Source: Verrucomicrobiota bacterium (GTDB lineage: Bacteria; Verrucomicrobiota; Verrucomicrobiia; Limisphaerales; SXQI01). From it: a stretch of DNA of 10,881 bases. The stretch covers positions 1 through 10,881 of the forward strand of contig WBXJ01000086.1 in NCBI GenBank assembly GCA_008933045.1. Direction: 5' to 3'. This document shows positions 8,001 to 10,881 of this stretch, piece after piece. The notes beneath the pieces were generated by a model, which did not search any database, was not told where the DNA came from, and saw nothing but the letters and a program-made list of their open reading frames with translations. A program made the position numbers and the translations under genes. Positions within the stretch are counted from its first letter, which is position 1; each line of letters starts with the position of its first letter.

Positions 8001-10841
8001 CAATCCACCGTTATTTCCCACGCTAACTTCATACTGGAAGGTAAACCCTTTCGATACATCCTCCCGTGCAATGGAGAACGGCTGCATCGCGGGACGGCCG
8101 TCGCTCTCAATATACTCCAAGAGGGCGTAGGGTTGGGAACTGTAGTTGGTTCCCGTTGTTACATTCAAATCGTCGCGCAACGCCCAGAGCGAACCGCCTT
8201 GAAGGAGGGCGTGTTCCTCGTTCGGGTTGAACCCGAGGAGGCTGCGATCGTTCTGGTAATAAAGCCAACCGTCACGTGCAAGCCCTGTCAGGGGTTTGCT
8301 TCCCTGATTGCTCGAGAGGATAATCTGATTCGGGGTGGAGGTCGGCCAAGCAATCGTGTAATAACCGATGACACTCGGCCAGTACACTGTGGTAAATCCT
8401 TTTCCGGTCGGGGGTGCATTTTGCCTAAACCACCACACCTCTAGCAAATTCTGCCCCGGAATCGCATTGATGGGGATGATCGCCCCTTGGTTCGCCGCTG
8501 CGAAGCCATCGGTCAACGGATCGATGTAGGCATCCGCCGCAACCGATGTCCCGGTCGCAAGATGGACATGACCCGCCAGATAGGTCCCTTCCCTTCCCAA
8601 CTCACCAACAGGCGGCAGGATCCTTTGGCCCACCAACACACCTTCCCTCACAACCCGAGGAAGCACCGGCGAATAGACCTTATCATAAGGTCCATAAAGT
8701 TGCGTGCGCGGGATAATTGCCTTCGCGGTGCTGGCACTCGACCACCTTAATTGTAAACCTGCCCCTCCTGTGTTTTGGAAATACTCTACGGTGATGGGGT
8801 ATAAATTCCCCGCTTGCAAAGCGATGCTGCCCGAATACTCGGTCATTCCTTGACTTACCCAACCCTCAGCCACTTTGATGCCGTTCACATAAACGCGAAC
8901 CCCATCATCTCCTGTGATAGAAAACGTATAAGTCTCGCTAAATTGCGCCTGTACAAAACCTTCAAACCGTGCCGAGAATTGGTTACGGTTGATTTTTGAA
9001 TCGGGAGACACTGTATCCCAGTTAAAGTTAATGGCAGACCCCGGCAGTACCACGTCAGCCAAACCTGCGAAGGCTCCCGTTTGATCTGTCCAATAGGAAC
9101 CAATCAACCCCGTCCCGCCTGCGACGGTTTTATTAGCCAGATCGACGAGATTCGTCGTAACGCTGCTTGCAAATGCTTGGGCTCCAATATCTGCGGAGGT
9201 ATCCAACCATGAGAGAACCCGCTCAAAGAAGATATTGGGGCCATTCTTATACAGCAGCAACGCACGCACCGAAGGATACTCGGGTGTCAACCACGTGTAG
9301 AACATCGAAGCAGAACTAAGAAAAGCGCGGGGTCGATCCAAGATATCCTGATAAACCAGCTTGGGTATATTGCCTGGGGGGAGGTTGATCCCCGTTGTGG
9401 CGGCGAGCTCGGTGGTATCCGCACGAGGCCGAACATAGTGGCTATAGGCATTCGGATCAGAAGGCCAAGCCTGAGAGTAATCATCAAGTACCACAGGCCA
9501 AAGGATCCCCAACGAGGCGGGTTTCATCCAATACATTAACACCTGTTGAGGCGCGGTAGTTTCCTCAATCGCCCAATATCGACTCAAATTAGGATCATTC
9601 GCTGCCTCAGGCAATTGGTAAACCAACGTTGCAAAATCGAAAGTTGAGAGGGGCTGCGGCACAAGTCCTGCGGTTGGTAATGAAGCTGGGGCGGGTACCA
9701 AGGGGCTTCCTAATGTGGTTGCGGTGGTTACAATATCCGCTTTCTGGCGGACATCCACAATTTCATACCCCAAAAATTTGTGAGAAATTCCATCCGCATT
9801 GCGCGGTCCATAATATTCGATAAACGCTCGGCCCTCCAAGTTGTAAGCGTTAAGAGACCCTGAGGTGCTCTCGTACCAAAGCGTGCGCTTCTCTCGAAAC
9901 TGGTTTGTCTCGCCTTCCATGGGTGTCGATTCCCCCGGTAGCAGGTAGCCCTTCGCGACTCGTTCGGGAAACAGCGTGTTGGTTACCAGATTCAACCCCA
10001 CGATTGACCCCTGGGGAAACACCACCTGCGGGCCGATGCGCGAGAATGACTGTTGATTCCAATAAATACTCACCACTGGCTTAAATGCAGACCCTGACAC
10101 AACCACCGACTGGTTGGTGACACCATAAACGTAATTGCCCTGGACCGAATACCGCGTGGGATTCGCGCTGATCTGGCTGTCGCTCGGCTTTACCGCCTCA
10201 GGCGCCGCTTTAACCCAAGCGATATCCACGGGCCCGGGTTGTGTGGCAAACACTTGACGGGCGTGAATTGACCAATAATAGCGGCCTCCCGCATGGTTAT
10301 TCGTTGTAAATGGTTCTGCACGCCAATACTCTGAGGCGAGCACATTGTCGGGTAACTCCCCGCCGGTTTCGGTGAACGGAGGGGGTGTGATCACCTGACC
10401 AAAACGATAGCTGGACCCTTGAAGAATGTAAGGAGCACCCACCTGAGCCCTAGCTAACACGGCAACAACACCCGAATTACCGATACCCACCGGTAACTTC
10501 AAGCTCAACGCACTGCCTGAGACATTGGCTTTGCCTGCAATCAGAGTCGTTGTCTCCGGTGCCGCGACCGCGCCCAGTGACAAAAAGGCGGAAAATTGCT
10601 GGGTTGCCGGGTCCGTTGTCAAACCCGCCGTTGTTTGGGCCGTTAAGGTGGGGCCACGTCCGTCGGACCCTGCACCGACTGTCGTGCTTAAGGGCACCCC
10701 GCGCTGCGACTGCCAGTTGATCACTGCCAACTTCATGTCCAACTGCAACGGGACTGGAGTCGCGGCGATGGCTTTCGCCAGCCCGCCACCCCACGTCGCC
10801 AGAAGCATCGCGCAGAATAGGGATCGTTGAAACATGTTCAT
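2097..10841 (-). CDS. Giant secreted PA14-domain protein with Tc-toxin-A-like C-terminal region (2914 aa)
   Basis: One uninterrupted frame of 2914 codons. Residues 1-26 form a signal peptide: Arg6, a hydrophobic core at about 8-16, and likely cleavage after AKAIA. Residues 27-570 are beta-rich and Tyr/Trp-rich. A PA14 domain lies at about 575-715, with the calcium/ligand-type Asp pair D645-D646. Beyond it come blocks such as GFNPNEEHALLQGG (about 868) and SDGRPAMQPF (about 910). A well-ordered block at about 1736-2175 carries YGPANDALLLAAGY, FPQGHGDAYGHYL and FGTPYSDDIGPGGTY. Residues about 2313-2560 look mostly helical with an Ala/Gly-rich hydrophobic core. The last 350 residues return to beta structure and end in TYSYSGN. 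No LPXTG, PEP-CTERM or obvious C-terminal sorting signal is visible. I recall similar giant proteins of unassigned function in Verrucomicrobiota and Planctomycetes. The role is unknown; surface binding or a toxin-like scaffold are inferences. It is the first gene of the apparent operon. A second ATG lies at 10835, so the start is uncertain by two codons. Confidence 0.9.
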   Translation of the reverse strand: MNMFQRSLFCAMLLATWGGGLAKAIAATPVPLQLDMKLAVINWQSQRGVPLSTTVGAGSDGRGPTLTAQTTAGLTTDPATQQFSAFLSLGAVAAPETTTLIAGKANVSGSALSLKLPVGIGNSGVVAVLARAQVGAPYILQGSSYRFGQVITPPPFTETGGELPDNVLASEYWRAEPFTTNNHAGGRYYWSIHARQVFATQPGPVDIAWVKAAPEAVKPSDSQISANPTRYSVQGNYVYGVTNQSVVVSGSAFKPVVSIYWNQQSFSRIGPQVVFPQGSIVGLNLVTNTLFPERVAKGYLLPGESTPMEGETNQFREKRTLWYESTSGSLNAYNLEGRAFIEYYGPRNADGISHKFLGYEIVDVRQKADIVTTATTLGSPLVPAPASLPTAGLVPQPLSTFDFATLVYQLPEAANDPNLSRYWAIEETTAPQQVLMYWMKPASLGILWPVVLDDYSQAWPSDPNAYSHYVRPRADTTELAATTGINLPPGNIPKLVYQDILDRPRAFLSSASMFYTWLTPEYPSVRALLLYKNGPNIFFERVLSWLDTSADIGAQAFASSVTTNLVDLANKTVAGGTGLIGSYWTDQTGAFAGLADVVLPGSAINFNWDTVSPDSKINRNQFSARFEGFVQAQFSETYTFSITGDDGVRVYVNGIKVAEGWVSQGMTEYSGSIALQAGNLYPITVEYFQNTGGAGLQLRWSSASTAKAIIPRTQLYGPYDKVYSPVLPRVVREGVLVGQRILPPVGELGREGTYLAGHVHLATGTSVAADAYIDPLTDGFAAANQGAIIPINAIPGQNLLEVWWFRQNAPPTGKGFTTVYWPSVIGYYTIAWPTSTPNQIILSSNQGSKPLTGLARDGWLYYQNDRSLLGFNPNEEHALLQGGSLWALRDDLNVTTGTNYSSQPYALLEYIESDGRPAMQPFSIAREDVSKGFTFQYEVSVGNNGGLAPILQAPMPLPLLTVPRATPTSRSLNTEVSSINIQGLTTTNISQKFGARGAMSILQVDMTLGERASLPTHREYVLAGNISGTPTDNYWIFLTSADTGEVSPATYKFTGIVSTNRPLAISSVRCPQLDQTVTANKGLYRYFVSSTNLFALNQNVQLWNALTKVSNVATVSGTGSTNIYDINTQVTNTLQFVTVDLKNESSGTNQVSDLVNATDLVWLIPNVTTFTFPSSATGWTLRNSPLRNTPNRSWVSNGAQVSQPDLQQDYAFDVNGITFQDRNGSVWFYRGPHDANDPATTTMRFYYKTLPGFYYPINGSGNRLELTDQPEVGTITPYLRPYSQQLTKFVGDPIYGNTQDTVRGDDNALGISYSTVWSKAVPVLPMGQSLMEAVRGLPGIRGNISARILYQQSRIVKSETNISVVLHDPTRQKVFALAYKTDTAILSKIPNSVSTQDSFGKLYFPNLPPHLVGRVFFDSTVGKYGSLIFRGEFIKAITGDSYLLPNVLSESDRNYLVGLCDPADTERSKWEEAVAGLKTTMIPFHKDKGVWLVDSASAMSATYLPSELCQAVDQDVPVDSYALTAVGPGSGYVALAFQDSLSPAAAKGVLAVQVIQVSTNLYPGEIKIVNASNPLSAYITLQQVVDLAGKAGSYVFDWRMAAPVDGGPVPVKNSGAQPLTSVAGPGDQWLSVDRTKFPDGVRVTLGGTADVQALSDNYLIVRYRTTDTNHPSYGTWSAWTAPQLAEGWIKRVLAGVNPFSQRVTDFNNNEVSDQVSMVSQAGSRWEGNVPLNQTTLNDFGLIPIYETVLNMGRNMSIEAGINYGPANDALLLAAGYISDLYTILGNEAWAEANNPTVNIGDNTGLRNIATSLFPFLGETATLMEQQQALLRGRDDFLTPGTRRAPVYNRLYWNYTRGINSGEIIYALHYNIKPAPNNITGNVGAADAAYLFPQGHGDAYGHYLTALFNYYKLLMNPSFSWVPTSEAVTILDTPVAVSYMHERKFAQSAATLARTGQLIFDLAWREAYVPGSSNGWAFLSPSYQNVNVTAGTAGATSKRYWGADHWASKVGQGNYLNWVVGNSLLPDFDPDPLHFGIQKVDRGTVTELSELPRFSSTLQTGVDNAEAHLNPLGLPENTVTFDINPNLLTGVAPQSHFEQIYARAADALGNAAFAFNQGQEVTQALRGQQDLLAEYIDKINTQEQAFTNQLIEIFGTPYSDDIGPGGTYAQGYQGPDVAHFAYVDQTDVPNAGGVLGFADPITGEAAEPFTTGQMTVPFFNQPIFEWMTDAYLVDYSQRIGNPTNKQYQLQNLYRPPGADNVQPDDYLYITIDTEGYIQKPSEWTGKRTYSGKIQRAIMEYKTAYWEYVNAGNTSVGGVQEFGQKISRFSNFVEYQVKKAGIEGASDDLSKVMVDIDLVNKLFSQDAEALTKMIEAIGKASEKAFPLSAIFGLAMGGDLMSAGRALLAYASIGAEAGINAVQLAVSTSTLIALGQDQKKLINYQKDLRKLDADLETVDYLEDIITATAAFTDAVVGVNLYARKLNLAEANVQTAVQEGYQLLATRTSYRTREAAIIHGFRTRDASYRLFQNEKLERYNTLFNLAQRYALLAAYAYDYETGLLGTDAGKKIISQLVGTRSLGVVDSNGKPQFVGEGAGDAGLSSALAAIWADWGVLKGRLGFNNPDGYGTMASLRSENFRILPDASGESAWQDLLNRSRTSDLLADPDVRRNCLGIDKGNGLRVPGLVVSFSTTVAEGYNLFGKTLAPGDHNFSESSFATKIFSVGVALDGYLGMDPPSANMGALGATGGSSPSDPTTFTDPNALAATPYVYLIPVGVDSMRSPPLGDVSTVRSWDVADLAIPIPFNLGASGFSTKPLWQSSDSLQEPLFAVRKHQAFRPVPSASYFNASIYGGNNGLQRTQFANSRLIGRSVWNSQWKLVIPGSALLNNSEEGLDRFIKSVKDVKVYFITYSYSGN
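2100..3434 (-). other. Possible TcA-like C-terminal (TcB-binding type) region of the giant protein (residues about 2470-2914)
   Basis: From memory, Tc-toxin A subunits end with long helices carrying an AYxYE element, then a helix leading to a compact beta region with a F-S-x-P or RIKSVSVTLP strand, a variable middle, and a final W-x-L-x-x-P ... ISDVILHIRYT ending. Here the order is similar: LLAAYAYDYETGLL (about 2546), AIWADWGVLKGRLG (about 2603), VVSFSTTVAEGYNLFG (about 2683), FATKIFSVGVALDGY (about 2714), and finally WNSQWKLVIPGSALL ... FIKSVKDVKVYFITYSYSGN. The correspondence is by order and spacing of short patterns, not an alignment. It could equally be an independent family with the same fold type. 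Confidence 0.4.
3552..3701 (-). other. Ala/Gly-rich hydrophobic helical segment in the giant protein (residues about 2381-2430)
   Basis: The segment reads from FPLSAIFGLAMGGDLM to VQLAVSTSTLIALG and has almost no charged residues, whereas the sequence on both sides is made of charged amphipathic helices (for example KKLINYQKDLRKLDADLE directly after it). Such a segment inside a secreted protein could be a buried helical hairpin or a membrane-inserting region. It sits where a Tc-toxin A subunit carries its helical channel region, but that analogy is only positional and by composition. Confidence 0.5.
8697..9119 (-). other. PA14 domain coding segment (residues about 575-715 of the giant protein)
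   Basis: The encoded stretch begins GTGLIGSYW, runs through ARFEGFVQAQFSETYTFSI, then GDDGVRVYVNGIKV, and closes with PITVEYFQNTGGAGLQLRW followed by IPRTQLYG. This is the standard PA14 order: entry Gly-Tyr strand, the FEG strand, the TFSITGDDG calcium/ligand loop, the YVNG hairpin, the hydrophobic I-x-V-E-Y-F strand and the LxW strand. The domain is known from anthrax protective antigen, many glycosidases and yeast adhesins, where the paired Asp often binds calcium and sugars; both Asp residues (645 and 646) are present here. Carbohydrate binding is therefore possible but inferred. Boundaries are approximate. Confidence 0.92.
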
Positions 10842-10881
10842 CTTGTCAGCGATTAAAATTGTCCGTTTACAGCTCAGTTAC
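10842..10881 (-). promoter_or_regulatory. Leader just upstream of the giant gene; weak ribosome binding site
   Basis: On the minus strand the 40 bases before the ATG at 10841 hold an in-frame TAA at 10880-10878, so the frame cannot extend much further upstream. Only a weak purine run (GACAAG) precedes the first ATG, and no AGGAG-type site is seen for either ATG (10841 or 10835). An ACAATTTTAAT stretch at about 10862-10852 is AT-rich and could be part of a -10 element, but no matching -35 is convincing. Another frame reads a stop TAA at 10869-10867, which could be the end of an upstream gene; too little is visible to tell. Confidence 0.25.

Noticed and set aside
7986..8444. Plus-strand open frame of 152 codons
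   Set aside because: Antisense shadow of the giant gene; its composition has no domain pattern, while the minus-strand frame encodes recognisable blocks such as NPNEEHALLQGG.
10477..10830. Overlapping open frames on both strands near the start of the giant gene
   Set aside because: Both are out-of-frame readings of the N-terminal coding region; the giant frame has a signal peptide and a continuous product here.
1..10881. CRISPR array, tRNA, rRNA or insertion sequence
   Set aside because: No regularly spaced direct repeats, cloverleaf-like sequence, transposase motif or terminal inverted repeats were seen; coding sequence fills the window.

Overview
The window is filled by four genes, all on the minus strand and all reading right to left. 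Spacers are only 20, 24 and 9 bases, so this looks like one operon of exported or membrane-anchored proteins. Nothing longer than about 40 bases lacks a gene. No RNA gene, insertion sequence, CRISPR array or clear terminator was seen.

Order of transcription: (1) 10841-2097, a 2914-residue secreted protein with a PA14 domain in its first third and, at its end, an alpha-helical plus beta region whose order of elements recalls the C-terminal (TcB-binding) end of insecticidal Tc-toxin A subunits; (2) 2076-1219, a 285-residue secreted protein with a carboxypeptidase-regulatory-like (transthyretin-type) beta domain, a DGLPDAW motif and a C-terminal beta module; (3) 1194-583, a 203-residue membrane-anchored YwqK-type protein of MORN_2 repeats, probably starting at TTG; (4) 573 to beyond base 1, the N-terminal 191 residues of a secreted Ig-like repeat protein, starting at GTG and not reported by a simple ATG-based reading. 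Its visible end is the beginning of another repeat unit of the MBG/YDG type.

The likely source is a member of the Verrucomicrobiota or a relative in the PVC group. The reasons are protein style rather than a marker gene: DGLPDAW motifs followed by an LTYxQxY segment, C-terminal beta modules of the TYKVRSGMTLDQLG kind, YwqK proteins with an N-terminal membrane segment, and giant PA14 proteins with conserved Trp/Tyr-rich blocks. This is an inference from remembered families.

Taken together, the operon could encode a cell-surface or secreted assembly: a very large PA14/Tc-like protein, a small beta-domain partner, a membrane-anchored repeat protein and an adhesin-like repeat protein. The joint function is not shown by the sequence. 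The most notable point is the giant Tc-A-like protein coupled to these partners with no TcB/TcC gene in view.
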